Source: Plecoglossus altivelis
Lineage: Eukaryota > Chordata > Actinopteri > Osmeriformes > Plecoglossidae
Direction: 5' to 3'
DNA length: 64,000 bases
Assembly: GCA_036571765.1 (NCBI GenBank)
Contig: BROE01000009.1
Location: 11,390,593-11,454,592, forward strand
The notes below the pieces were generated by a model. That model saw only the letters and a program-made list of their open reading frames with translations, was not told where the DNA came from and ran no database searches. Position 1 is the stretch's first letter. The number at the start of each line of letters is the position of its first letter. Shown here one piece after another: positions 1 through 12,997 of this stretch. Made by a program: the position numbers and the translations under genes.

Positions 1-1341
1 TTGAAAAATTACTGAGCTCAAGGTTAAGGCTTGGAGTCAGTTTTCCTTCTATCGACGCTCCATTTAATTCATAAATCAGACCTCTCCCCAACACTGTTAA
101 ACTACACATCTGCTCTATTTTGCTTCACCGTCTGGTATGAATGCTCACTTGTGCTCCCTCCATCTCTGCCCAAGGCCATTTAAGATTTCCTCAGTATCAT
201 CAAATAAAACGACTGCTTGCATCCCTTCAAATGGGGAACTTGTTTGTACTGGTAAAAAAGGCAACTGTTTTATTGGGCTATTTGGATGAACCCCTTGGAG
301 CCAAAATTGAAGAGAAATAAGAAAAAGAAGCAAAGGGAAGCCATAATATACCGCATGAGGAGTGTTATAGACTTATGGTGACAATGGCTGTGCTTAGCAT
401 AGCCAGGGCTAATTCACACTTCCAGTTTTTTCTGTGTTTCTCTGTCTAACTAGTCCTTGAGTTAAACAGTGAAACAGTGAGATAACACTTCAGACGTGAG
501 ACCAGAGAAGTATGTCGTAAGGTGGAAACATTTTGTTGATGGTTAAAAACATTACCCAGTGAAGCCGCCCCCCCACCCCCAACTATGTGTTTGGCTTCAT
601 GATCTGTATTGGTATTTTACTAATTTACCAGTCAGGGGCTAGCCAATGGGTCGACAGTAGCATTCACAGGGCTCATCGGCAGAGAATAGTGATACATTCC
701 TGACCATAAATCATAGTTAGATCTTTCATTGGTCACTAGACTCTACAAATGCCATGCCTGTCACTCCTAGGTACAATTTTATACTTCACTTGGTCTCATA
801 AAGTGTTGCAATCCTTTATTCGGGGGATGAACACACTTAGACAGTCAATATCTGCTTGTGAAATAATAAGCAAAGACAAACAGTGTGTGTACTCACTGCC
901 CATGGCCGTGCAGTAAATCATTACTTTTACCATCAACATAACATGTAGCATTACAAAATCAACACTCACATATGTAGGTAGAGGTCTGTGAGTGTCCATT
1001 CTAATCCAGTGGCTGATGTATTGCTTACAATTTCAGCCATGCCAATGTAGGCTGACATACAATCAGCAACCAGTGTTTGGCAAATCATACCTTCGTGCCC
1101 AAATGTAGGCTCCTACCTTTGTCAACAATGTACTGTATGTCTGCATTTCTTTACCGCAGTCTTTTCCATCCATCCCAATGTAGCTGCTTCTCTGTCCACT
1201 CCACCAACCCTCTCTCCAAACTCATTTCACGTCCAGACACTCTGGAGTGTGGAATGATTGATGGGCCCAGCGACACCCTCACGCCACTGTGTACCTAATC
1301 ACTGACTATAGACTTGCAGTAACGCCCCATTAGGGGCTCAT

Positions 1342-1525
1342 GCTAGCATGGCGTAATGGTTAGGGAAATGGGCCTGGGAACAGGAAGTCATGGAATCAAT
1401 TCCCACCAGAGGCCTCTCCTGCTGCCTCGTCAGTGTTGGCTGAGTCCTGCTGCTGAAAGTTCGGAGCAACAAGAGGAAAAACTCTGGGGACTCACAATAC
1501 AACTCCAAAGAAACAATAAATTACA
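1342..1525 (+). mobile_element. tRNA-derived SINE
   Basis: The sequence opens like a tRNA gene. TGGCGTAATGG at 1349-1359 matches the RNA polymerase III A box (TRGYNNARNNG), followed by TTAGGGAAATGGGCCTGGGA. GGAATCAATTCCC at 1392-1404 is a degraded B box (GGTTCRANNCC type), about 35 bp downstream. A tRNA-unrelated body follows (CTGCTGCCTCGTCAG, GGCTGAGTCCTGCTGC) and then an A-rich end (AAAGAAACAATAAATTACAG). Teleost SINEs often carry this tRNA head with CCTGGGAACAGGAAG followed by a variable body. No clean target-site duplication is visible, so the exact ends are uncertain. It is a retroposon without coding capacity, mobilised by a LINE partner. Confidence 0.6.
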
Positions 1526-4500
1526 GCAAGCTAACAGTGAAAATCTGTCTCTATGCTTATTGCATTAATGGAAGTGGAATTCTTTGCTCCTTCCCTTTTT
1601 TAGACAAACTATTTTATATACAATGTATTTCCCCTTGAGATTGCGATCAATTTGTCACCTAGCTCATTGAAGTCAGGTACTGTGTCCATGCAGCAGGGTG
1701 GTAATAAAGTAGGAAAATGTTTGATGATATTGAGCTATGTCGTGTCTTGGTGTACATACTCGAGTAGTGTTTCTCTACTGAAGTGTTTGAGCTGCATAAT
1801 TGAGATTTGAGTCTCTTGTGTACTTGAACACTTTTTGGGCACATTTGGCAAAAAGCCCTGGTTATGGTCATTTGGAAGATGAGAACCACAACATTCCAAG
1901 TTGTCAAATACACATTGATTTGATGGGAGAAACACTGTAAGTTGTTTGGGAAATGAATAAGATTGCTTTTTGGCTTCTTGATAGATATGTAAATTAGTGG
2001 ATGAGTATAGTCAAACATTTAAAATGCAAGAGAGGGCATTCTCCTCGATTTGTTCCAACAAGCTGTCACTGAGTTGGACCACATGCCTCTTCATTCCCCT
2101 CTCTGGCTTTAATAATAAGTGTTCTGGAAAGCAAGGAAATAACACAAAAACAGAAAGATCTTTGCATGCAAAGTTTGGACAGTGTCAAACCTAAACATGC
2201 CTGGCAGATTGCCAGTGGGGAACATCTTTTTTTCATGTGGAGTAGACTTGATCAAGAAGGAATTTTGCCAGAGGCTCTCAAAACGTTTGGATCAAATACA
2301 AATTAAATATGATAACTTGTCTATTGGTGTGTTAACATGCCAGAAGAGCTTTGGAAATCCGTAAGTTCCACTCAACATAGCAGGTTATTTAGCTAATACC
2401 TAAAAGACTATTGAGTGGATCAGATGAGATGAGAAAGGTGCTACATCTCTTTAGGTTTTGTCTTGTTATAGCGGATTTTTCCGGCACCCAAAATGATTCA
2501 CGGGAATACATGAAACAGTCAAAACGATTGCAACAATTGATCCCATGTATACAATGATGAAGTTCTAAAATCAGGGACGTGGGTTTATTTTCAAAAAGGG
2601 GTGGGGACAGCTTACTTAAAATAACTGAGGATGTGGCCTTTTCTCCAAAAAAAGTTTTGTGTTTGGGAGACGGGATAGATTTGCCATTTTAAAAAAGCAA
2701 ATGTGGCATGTCTCACCCATGTATAATGAAACCTATGTCACTGCCTAAAATGTATGTTTCATCAAATTAATTACCTTAATATGGAGGTATCTATGTGACG
2801 TAACAAACAATTGAAAAAAAATACATTGGCCCAAAATCTAACACAAATACAAGGATGAGCTGAAACCTCCCTTGGTTAGGAAATAAGGATAATTAATGAC
2901 ACTAATTAACTCATTACCAGAGCAGAGACTGGAACAAATAAGGCAAACAAACAATCTCTTGGAGTGATTATGTTTGAGAGTCCCTGCCTTATCGAACAGC
3001 ACAGCTCTGCTGCAGGTAATATGAGCCCCTTCTTGCAACAGGTGCTCTAGGGACAGAGGTGTGTGTGCGTGAGTGTATTTATATGCGTGTGCGAAGGAAA
3101 GACACTCTGAACCATTGCCGTTTGTGAAAATCTGCATGTGCAACAAGAAGGTTGTAGAGACGAATCAGCTTTAAGCATGTGTTTGTTTGCACTAGGTGGT
3201 GCTTTACAATAGAACTGTACACGTGTGTCAGTTTCCTCAACCACCAAGTGATTGGTTGGCCTTGGCGGAAGGAACTTTTGGTCAGATGACATTTGAACAA
3301 TTAGAGTCTGTCTCATTGCATATTTGCATGAGCAAAAGCGGTCAGGTCTGTTCTTAGCCTCAGAATAAGTACTGTTATGTAAAGTCGTTGGGGTGTGTAT
3401 TTGTGTGCGTGTATTTATGAAAGTGAGCGGGTGAGTGTGAGTGGTAGCACTTTCATCTCAGTTTGTAGGCACATGGGTATGTTTGAGTTCATGCGTGTGT
3501 ATTGTATGTTCGAGGAAGTGAGAGATAAGAACAAAAAGACAAAGCTGTACCTTTCTGGTTTATATTTTTGGTGTACGTAGTTGTGTCTGTGATTTAATTT
3601 CCATGTACTGTACTGTTAGGTTGAGGGAACTCTGTTATTGCAGTTGGAATTCTGTGACCCAAAATAAAGAAATGAAACAGAAAATACCGCTCCGACTTTG
3701 CCTCGCATCAGTGAGTTTGTTTATATGTTTGCATGCCTGATCATTCAATTATGCTAACCCGATGGATTCAGTTAGGTGTAGCTGATTGTAAGGCATTTTC
3801 ACAATTCTCAGATCTGAACCAACATCAAAACAAGAAACATCTCTGCTATTAAATTGAATAATTAGAGCCTCAAGAGTTTAGTTTTCAGAGGCAAAGGGTG
3901 TTCCTCATTAACCTGATCACAACGTTGTACTTGAACATATTGCTACTGTAAAAGTAGTGTTCGTGTATGTGAGTGTGTGTGTGTCTGGTGGGGGGAAGGG
4001 GTTTTCAATAATGTACTTTTCTGTGCCATCTTACTTTCTTTTGCTTCAAAAGGAAACCGTCAGGGGCAATTACAGTCTTCGCAAAGAGAGACATTTCATC
4101 TTGAGCAAAAAAACAAGAGTGAAACTAGATAAAAGGTGATGGTATTCTTCTATGACTTACAAAAGCAAAGAATCTCCCTGACAACGTTGTCTCAGTCTAA
4201 CATCATGGTGACACTCAAACTACTTCATTTCTTTTTTTTGGGTCGTGGCATTATGAAGTTTCTTTGGGGATTTTGAGGGTACTAGGTTCAGTGCATGGAA
4301 AAAATAATTGTACCTATAATAACTTACAAATATCTCAATGTTTCACCATGTTTCACCAGGATGATAAGCAAAGGGTTAAGTACCGGATTGACAATCCTAC
4401 AAATACTTTTTGATTTTGTACTACTCCCTTCAGTCGAACATACTGTGTAATGTATTAACATTATATTTATGGCGTAATTTTCAATAAAAACAGCACTTTT

Positions 4501-5449
4501 TGTTTTGTTTATATTGTTTGTTTATTTAGTTGCTTGTAACAAACCTTTTGAAATAGATTGAAATGAAGTCTAGCCATGGCTCCAAAATTAGACATTGTTT
4601 TAATGTAGAATATTTCGTTTCATAGTACTTAAAGATGGTTAAAAAAAGTATTATAGAAACTAACATATGATGAATATAGTAATGCACATAGTCCAATCAG
4701 TGGTACAACATTTTTTTATATTCACAATTTGAGTAAAATGGATCTCATGCTCCTGCAGAAAATATTATTCTGATGTGACTATGGAGTAATGATCAATTCT
4801 CTGGGTCTACCTTTTCATGAAATAAGTTTGATCTCCATTCTTTTTATATACACTTCCTCAACATGTCTAAGAAAGGATTCCCTACGTTTTTAACTGAAAC
4901 TCAGAGGAAATTGAATCAAAGGTATTAATTCAATTTCTGCTTGGATCTTGAGCTTCACAGACAGATACTATCTTGGTGGCACGCAATCCAAGTATTTCAT
5001 TTCAACAGACGGTACTCAAGTTTAAATCGTTAAAGGCTGCTATACATTTTTCCGTTTAGTAACATTTCTGAATACAAAAGCTCTGACCAGCTTTCAACAG
5101 TGTCTTGTGTTTCCACTGCTGATACCAAATTTCCTCTGATTTTTCATGTATGAAGTCAAAAGAACTACTTGCTTGACTCAATGATACTGCTAGACATTCA
5201 CAAACTTGAAGATTGTTCCGCTGTCGAATCTTGGACAACTGTTCAAGGTTCTTTCACCAAATCAACCTTTCGTATATGACTCAACTCAAAACATGTTTAC
5301 AAAAATGAAGTAAATTCCTTTCCATGTATTCAATACAGTTCGCCATGTCACATGAAATTCACAACAATCCCAACTTCGAACCCCCATTCTTTCGCTCTTT
5401 TGCTCTCTCCTATCCTCTCTCTCCCTCACAAACACAATCTCTCTTTCAT

Positions 5450-5450
<1 letters not shown>

Positions 5451-5486
<36 letters not shown>
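5451..5486. repeat. (CA)n microsatellite next to the splice donor
   Basis: This is a perfect run of 18 CA units on the plus strand, about 40 bp downstream of the splice donor of the 5532-5677 exon. On the transcribed strand it reads (TG)18. Intronic UG repeats close to a donor can bind CELF or TDP-43 type proteins; any effect on splicing here is inference. Confidence 0.9.
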
Positions 5487-5494
<8 letters not shown>

Positions 5495-5531
5495 ACACAA
5501 GAGGCACCATCAGATTTGAGTGCTCACTTAC

Positions 5532-5677
5532 CCACAGTGCAGTTCGTGGTGAAACGTGGTTCGATGGTAGCAGTCCTAGTGGCATCTGCAATCTGGTCAC
5601 TGTGCTGGTCGTAGCTGGCCGAGATTCGGAATGGCGTTCCTCCGCGGGTCCCCAGGGTCAGGTGGACCACTGCCCAG
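5532..5677 (-). CDS. alk: Next exon of the same ALK/LTK-family gene (end of MAM domain 1, before the LDLa module)
   Basis: This 146-bp exon supplies one base, 48 whole codons and one base. On the minus strand the acceptor is CTGTCTCTTCTTGGCAG and the donor is G|GTAAGT. The first base completes the Gly codon left open by the exon at 44789-44996, giving ...PRIT-G-WAVVHLTLGTR. By recall, human ALK at the same place reads HGWTVLQGRIGR, then NPFRVALEY and NCSEG. Here the counterparts are GWAVVHLTLGT, TPFRISASYD and TTNCTVG. WxV, TLGxxxxTPFRIS and the terminal NCT support homology. The segment before NCT appears a few residues longer than in human ALK. NCT is a potential N-glycosylation site. The exon ends one base into a codon, so the next exon, expected to open the LDLa module, must start with two bases. 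A reading frame continues upstream through the acceptor to an ATG at 5904, but that stretch is intron. Confidence 0.87.
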
Positions 5678-6263
5678 CTGCCAAGAAGAGACAGGAGCAG
5701 CATGATCAGAGCCAGAATGAGACGCCCAGGATGGCACAGTCCTTCACTGTACGAATAGGGGGTCAGTGCTTGAAGGCCTCGCTCCTCCTCCTGGTGCTCC
5801 ATGCTTTGGGAAGGAGAGGCTGATGGGGGACCCTCGGTGTTCTCATGGGGAACTCCAGCCAACTCCTCCTCCTGGAGTTTCGATTGCTTTTTCTCGTGCT
5901 GCATTCCCTCTCCTTGTATTTGCTCTTCCCTTGATCGTGATAGAGTCTCGCAGGCCGGGTCTCTCTAGAATTAGCCGACAGGTGGTGTGGACTGGACTCT
6001 AAGCTTAGCGTGAGAGGTGCAAATTGAGCCAGCAGTGTACGTGTGTGTGTGCCTGTGGTCAAGGAAGGTGTGAGCACCCCCTCTACACATCAGGTCCAGC
6101 TCCTATGTGGAAGTGAGTGACTAAAGACAGGCTGGCAAGTCCGGAGATGTATGCCTTCCTCTAGACCACCTCCTGCCTTTGTGTAGTTCACCATAGTCCC
6201 TAATTTTATTAAGCAAATCATGCTGATTTCAGTTTGGCTCCAGGCAGCTGACCAATGGATGCT

Positions 6264-6322
6264 CTCTCTCTCTTGCTCACTGTCTCTCCCACTTCCTCCT
6301 CCTCTCTTGCTCTCCAGTCCCC
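6264..6322. repeat. Pyrimidine-rich low-complexity tract
   Basis: A CT-rich stretch (CTCTCTCTCTCTTGCTCACTG and similar, with TCCTCCTCCTC) lies inside the giant intron near its 3' end in transcription order. It has no coding evidence. It is purine-rich on the transcribed strand. Confidence 0.6.
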
Positions 6323-7458
6323 GCCCCTTCTTCCCATCCACTCATGTAAGTCTGAGGGATGTGTATTTATATGTTTACTTCATTATGTATCACGTTTGTG
6401 GTCTCCTCTCAACCTAGTATGTCAGCCAGAAACAACAAGTTACTTTAATGTTTGCCCAATATTCTACTAGACGCATCCCATTAAACCAGCACAGCTATTT
6501 CTCAGTATAACCATATGCCGTTGCGAAACAAACACTTGTGACCAGACTCAAGTTTACATTAAACATGATCGCTGTTTTCAACAAATTAACTTCTTGGAAT
6601 TAAAACATATTATAACAATTAATACATTGGTTTTCAAACACATTAAAGACACTCCTACGTCATGATAACCATACCCATTTATGCTAATATGAATCAAACC
6701 AAGCCAAACACTTTTTACCACCTGTATAATTAAAGAAATAATATGGATATACTAATACTGCCTTTCAAGTGCATATCTCCGCAGGAGCACTTGTGTAACT
6801 TTTAAGGTTTTAAGACTAAAACGTTTTTGTACTTAACCATGGAAATCCCTCTGTGTTTTTGTATTATTGCAGGTGTCAGCCAGTTTCACAAATGCGATTG
6901 ATAATAGCCTTGTTACTTTGTTATTTTATAGGCAATGGCTTTTTTGAAAAATGTTTGGAAACATATGCATTGGGTGTCGGTAGAAATTGAGAACAATTGA
7001 ATATGAGTGAACTGATTTAGAACTGAAGGAATGTAGTCAAGCTGTTTCCGTAGCAATACAATTTGAGAAAAAAAATCCAAACAACCCCAGCTCCATATTA
7101 TATCCAGTGTGAATGGTAAAAGAAAGAATATTATTCCATGATTGAAAAAAACATGTTTACATAAATAAGGCAGATCTCCCACTCACACAAAGCACAGTTT
7201 TAAGACTAGATAAGATTTGAACATGAATAGTGTTCAGTACAGTAATCCATAGCATATATCCAGATCTAAGGACATTCCTGTCCTTGTGAGTGTTCTTCAA
7301 CCGTACATATTTAACTTCATATGTTGATTTAATTTTACATGATTACATGTTCACTTACATTAGCACTTTAACATAATTATTTCCATGTGGTTTCAATATG
7401 TATTCATCTTACAAACATCTTATGGACTTCTCACAAATGCTATGAATGTATATTCCTT

Positions 7459-7498
7459 GTTGTGTGTGTGTGTGTGTGTATGTGTGTGTGTGCGTGCG
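7459..7498. repeat. (GT)n microsatellite, slightly interrupted
   Basis: TG repeats run for about 40 bp with one TA interruption and a TGCGTGCG end, followed by CG-containing alternating purine-pyrimidine sequence to about 7525. It can adopt Z-DNA in principle. Confidence 0.85.
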
Positions 7499-10400
7499 CT
7501 GTCATGCACGCGTGTGCGCACGTGGGCGGAAACATGGCCAACATGATTCATTTACGTTTCGTGTGCTGATTTGTATGGAGTTCAGAAGAACATCTGATGT
7601 AAATCAGATAGGGGAAAAAGGTGACTGGAGGCTTTTGACGATGCCATCCCGGATATTGTTGCACCCTCTTCAGTACTGATGAACCATTAAAAGATCAGGA
7701 AGAGGAACAAGAAAGGAGCTGTGGCTTCAAGATGGTTATCTGGTTATCAAGCCTCAAGATAACTGTCAAAAGTTAGATAGACTGATGCACTCATGCCAGT
7801 AGCTGCTTCATCCGCGTCGGGACTACAACGTATGGTGTGGTAAACATCCTGGTACGCTCTGTATCCACCCCCACATTCCTCATTCATCCCCCCCTACACC
7901 TGATTAAGACATCCTCCTTTCCCCTTGTCACAGGTGCACACAAACACAAACTCTGATGGTCACATTCTCAATTTATTCCAGAGTCTTTCCCAGTATCTGC
8001 CCTGTCTTCCAATTCTCTAACCAGTGCTACTGCAGTTTAGGAAAGGCCTGTACAGGCCAATCTAGCTCTTTTATGTGGCTTTCAAGAGCACATTTTACAC
8101 AGTACATGGTTGCATACACAAATGTCATTCTGCCATTTTTTTGGTATGCCTAAATGATACGGTGAGTATCTGAAATTGAGAGCACATTATATTTCTCCTT
8201 GTTGTTCTTCTCTGATCACTGATTCACCCTCCCAACTTCAAATGTCATGTTTTGGAAGCAAATGACAAACCAAATTGGACAGTTTAATGATTGTACTATG
8301 TGACAGTGAGTAATATACAGAACCATACAGTTGCATCTCTTTTGCACAATATCACATTGTATATGAGGAAAGTATGACAAGGTCAAAATAGATGTATAAA
8401 ATGTTCTCACTCAATAGTATTGTGTGGAGATGCACGGGCATAAGTTCATCGAATAGCGCATAAAAGTAATCCTTTGCAATGACCAATTAAATATAAGAGT
8501 GTTGTCCATTCATAGGCTACATCTTCATCTAGCAACATAGGAATTATTTAATGAATGTCCCCTTTAAACTAATGCCAACACAACAGCAGGAGTAGATAAT
8601 TCAAACTAAATCTGGTTATCAGTGTGTCATGCAAGGCCCTTTATAGAAATGAAGAAACCACAAAAAAATAGACAGGAGCAAGTGAAATTAGCGAGGCCCT
8701 TATTCACTAAATATCAGATCACGGATCATAATATTTCTCATTAAAACCTCCATAAGCCCATAATTGTCAATCTGATGTTGGTTGGTTGTAAAGGTATAGT
8801 TAATCAATAAAGTCACCATGTACTCTTTTTCTTAACTATCAAAAACATCATAAAGAACTACAACAAAAAACTACCGGAGAGCACTGGATTCAGTTCAAAT
8901 ATCTCAGTAGAATAAAGACATTGCAGTTTATACATGGAAAAAAGCTTTATGATTGCACCTTTTAAAAACAGACCAGCACAAAAACCTAACTGGATAGTGA
9001 GCTGAAGATCCATCTACAGTTTACTGTACATTAACTGTTACAAAACCTGACAGCACGCCTGAAACCAATGTCACTGTCAATTAATCATGAGTTTTTCATT
9101 ATTCTATTAATTGATGCTTATGTGTGCACTGTCTTGGCTAATGCGGGGCCATTCCTGGTCATTATTTGGTTGTTGGGGTCATAACCATATTGGGCTTATT
9201 TGTTTTGCAGGCTCTGGTTGCCATTATCCAATGACCCATCCATCTGATCATTAAAGGCTTAAATAACTCTATTATGGTGTTTTTGTGTCATTTTAATGTT
9301 TCCAAATACTGGGTCTTCATTCTATGAGATCTGTACACCACTTACTGTGCGGTCTATCTATTAATACTATCAATCATTGTTATTGTCATTTAACAGCCTC
9401 CATGAGACTTAAAAGTAGCTGTAGATACTGGGAGCATGACCATGAAAGAGAGCGTGTGCGGGCAGAATGGTTGCAGAGACATACACATGTATTCAAACAA
9501 AAACATGGACACATTGACACAAACACACAATTACACAGTGTAGCATGACAGACTGAGCCTGTGGAGCCTATTTGGCGACTGCCTACAACTGTAAGATAGT
9601 AATAGTTTTACTGAGTCAACAGACCATTATGATGGACCTGTCACTGAGCACTTTTACTCTCTATTTCCTCTCAGACTGTATGCTTGTTAAGTTGTGCACA
9701 TGTGTGGGAGTGAATCTTACTTCTTCCTGGTTAGGGTTAGGCTTCCTTGTCCCCTTGCAGTCATACACCACTGTTAATGAGTGAACGTCTTCTGTGAGAA
9801 ACATTTTCCCTTGTTTAAATTAAGAGGCAGCATGATTTACATGAATTGACTCACAAACAATTGCTCCCCATCCAAGTCATATCAACATGAACGGCTAATG
9901 TCTTATTTTAGTTGCAACAATATTGGCCAAGACGATACAGATGAACATATCTAGGTATAGTTGGTGATGTTAATCAGGAGAATAAAAACACACTTCTTTG
10001 TTTATCTTAAGCGTCTGATCTTAAGTCAGTAAGCCTTTCTACCCCTCAATGCCATTCCCTTCTGAATGGACTGTTGGTAGCTTTATGAATTTCAGTTTTT
10101 GTATGTGAGTCCAGAACGTGTTTAAAATCCTATGGCTATAACAAAACCACAGCAAACCTCTCACTCAACAACATCAACTTAAGTGTAGGCTTTACAAGCA
10201 AACCAGGAGTTGACCCCATGGGTAGAATTGAATATCAATAAAGCTGAAGCTAGGAAAGGGAACCAACAGGTATAGAGAAACAGTTTTACATGGTAATGGA
10301 ATTTTTTGCCCTTAGAGACAGTCAAGCAGGACTCGATCATAGGAACTTTGTGGGTGGTTAACATTTTTTATATGGGGGAGATGAAATCGATTGAAAATGA

Positions 10401-12727
10401 GGCTGTGGGGATGATGGTGGTGTGTGTACGTGTGTTTGGTGAGAGAGATTGTGGCTTTGGAGATTGCAGGATCAGGGTATCTATTTAAGCCACATTGATT
10501 TTGACAGTCAAATTGCGCACTGCACAACAAGTGGGGCCCGATATGCGAAGAAATCTGTTGATAAGATCAACCGATGAGACATGAACAGCCGAATGAATAC
10601 GACTTCCTCAAAATTAAATGGGGCACATTTGACTGTTATCTGTTGGAGGCCAGTGGAAGTCTGTTGTTATACACCTCATCTCTGTTTTATAAACAGACTG
10701 AGGGATGTTTTGTTGGAATTATGTCAGGGTCAAAATTGGTACACTATTGTACAGCAGAAATCTTGATAAGACAACTACATTTAAGATTTTCATAACTGTA
10801 CACGCACACGGTCAGGATTCATTCAAATAAATAAGAGTTACAATATTCTATTAGGTTGATACTAAGTTTAGTTTGTGTCAAAACTGATCAATTGATAATT
10901 ATTTTGTACAATAGTTTGGAATTATTTTGCTTTTGGTTTATTAAGATATTGATGCTGGCTGATTTCAAACAGTGAATCATCATTTTCTAAACTAAATTGT
11001 GAATTGTGAAGGAAGTATGATGAACAAAGGTTTAGGATAATTACGTTTTCAGTCACAAAAGGAGTGTCCCTCCTTTACATGCTGTGCAAATTGCTGGATG
11101 AGAAGACCAAACTAAACAGAAAACCACAGATATTTTATTGTGTAGTTCTGTAGAAGATGAAAAGGGAGCCACAAAGAATCATCGAACAAACTGAAAGAAA
11201 GCAAGAGTGGAAAAACGGGAATGACCAAAGAAACAGGGGGAAAAACGTGCAAAGCAGGACATGTGTACAACTTTCATTTCCATTGGACGTCTACATACCA
11301 GTGAATCTCAGTTGGTGAGGCCATTTTACCTGCCATGAAAAAATTAAAAGCTAGCTCTACAACATTACTTCCACTGCAGTGTTAGACAAAAACACTCTCC
11401 CTTGTGCTTGTCCCCCTCAAGACTTTTACACCTGCTTTTCAATTTCAATCTCGGGGTTAAAGCTTTGTCACAAACCTGTGGCTCAAAATAGAAGCGAGAG
11501 ATAAGTGCTGGTGAGATAAGGGGATTCAACTTCCCAAGAGCTAGCTTGCTAACCTCGTTGTCCTAACAACTCAACCCTTTTACAAACCTCACCCTTCATG
11601 TGTAGCCTCTTATACAAAAAAATAAAAACCACAAAGTGACGTTAGCTCCTAAGGAGGGGTAAAGGGCACTGGTCACACAAATATCAGAGCACCAAAATGA
11701 CAAATAAACATCATAAAAATGATGTGCCTCTGACTGTTTACATGCTAAACATTAATGTATGGCTGAGTTCCTTTTGAGTTATGAATAATGTATGATTATA
11801 CATGCATTAGATAAGCATTAACAAATGCTTTTTCATGCATCGTTATTGTGTTACCAACTACTTTGACAAAGGTTGGCTGTCTATGTGTATGTCAATACAA
11901 TGGTGGCGATTGTGCTGAAAGGATGCAATTATCTTTTAAACGAATAGTTTTTAACGTGTCTGCTCTGAATTTCACAATGAGTGATGTCTAAGTTGATAAA
12001 TATAAGAAGCTGAAAGTTTTGGCAAATTGAATCTATGGCTGCATACACTGACAAAGGAGTCGTCGGATGAGAAAAACAAAAATACTGGTGAAGCTAATAA
12101 ACCTTTAGCTGTCATGAACTGAGTGTGTCTCCGTGCAGATAAGGAGGGATGCCTCACTGCAGAGGAAGATAAGTGAAGGCTAGGCTCTGGAGTGCAGGCG
12201 TCGTCCGTCCACCTTTATCACTGTGTCCTTGTATGCACGCCTGTCTGTTGGGCTTCCTAAGTGAATAAATTCATCAGCTGCTTGTGCAGGCGATCTGCGG
12301 TTACCTGCCGAATGTTAAGGAAAGTGAAAGCTGACAGAGTACAGTGGTGACGCAGCGGGCCGCCTTGCCAGCAACAACGGTGGTGATATCTTGAGTCTGT
12401 GACTGTGGGCTAATCTGGTCAGCATTACAGTGGCAAGCGCTAATGCTGTTACAGCTGTAATTACTATGCAGTTTGACGGTTCCGGACCCCATCGTCGAAC
12501 AGCCAGTCAGATATGGGATGTAGGGTGAAGATGGAACTCTAGTTGCTTATAGGGTCTTGGCATTTTCATGGACACTGTCCTTCAGATATGCATGTCCACA
12601 AGGTGTAGAATAGGTTTCAAAACCATAAAAAATACACAATGAACACATGCTCACACATTAATATGATACACACGCACCATTAGCCTAAATCAGGTGTTAG
12701 TGTCCATAATTTTAATGCTTGACAGAT

Positions 12728-12997
12728 TCATTTTATTTCATAGTGTACACACAAAAGAACTAGCCTGCAGATAAACCATCGGATTACTTCATTTGGTGTG
12801 GAAACATTGTCTCTGTAAGTGCACTGACCCAGTGCATGGCAGTAACGGTTACGAAGCTCCATCAGAGCCTTAGCATCAGAATATAACCGTGTAAACTGGC
12901 AGTACTGCCTACATGCCTTGCAACAACCTAGGCTTCCATCTGGACCGATCAGACCAGTTGAACAGCATCCAATGGGCTGCATCTGCAACATGTGCAT
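12728..12997 (-). other. Unrecognised cysteine-rich open frame (89 codons)
   Basis: An intact frame on the minus strand encodes a peptide with nine Cys, including GCC, GCCKACRQYCQF, RYCHALGQC and LLC. It lies inside the giant intron on the same strand as the host gene. It begins soon after a TTGCAG that could be a weak acceptor, but no matching donor follows, and upstream sequence shows no promoter. I do not recognise the family. It may be a chance frame or a decayed insertion. It is listed because its composition is less repetitive than that of other spurious frames nearby. Confidence 0.15.

Larger units (their letters stand above)
1..5531 (-). other. Downstream intron of the ALK/LTK-family gene (partial)
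   Basis: The intron starts at the GTAAGT donor (5531-5526, minus strand) and continues past the left edge. I looked on the minus strand for the expected LDLa exon (Cys-rich, ending in an acidic DxxDE-type motif) and did not recognise it, so the intron is probably at least 5.5 kb. Contents: a tRNA-derived SINE near 1342-1525; GT-rich stretches near 3055-3100 and 3390-3500; AT-rich unique sequence at about 4200-5250; and a perfect CA repeat beside the donor. The remaining open frames are short and unrecognised. Confidence 0.7.

Noticed and set aside
1349..1404. Possible genuine tRNA gene
   Set aside because: The A and B boxes are present, but the B box is degenerate, no acceptor stem pairs, and a SINE body with A-rich tail follows directly.
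5524..5904. A 126-codon minus-strand frame that looks like a type II membrane protein with one TM segment (LILALIMLLLSLLG) and a short ectodomain
   Set aside because: The hydrophobic run is the translated intron end and polypyrimidine tract ahead of the acceptor CTTCTTGGCAG. Only 5532-5677 matches ALK, and its phase fits the exon at 44789-44996. The ATG and N-terminal part are intron.
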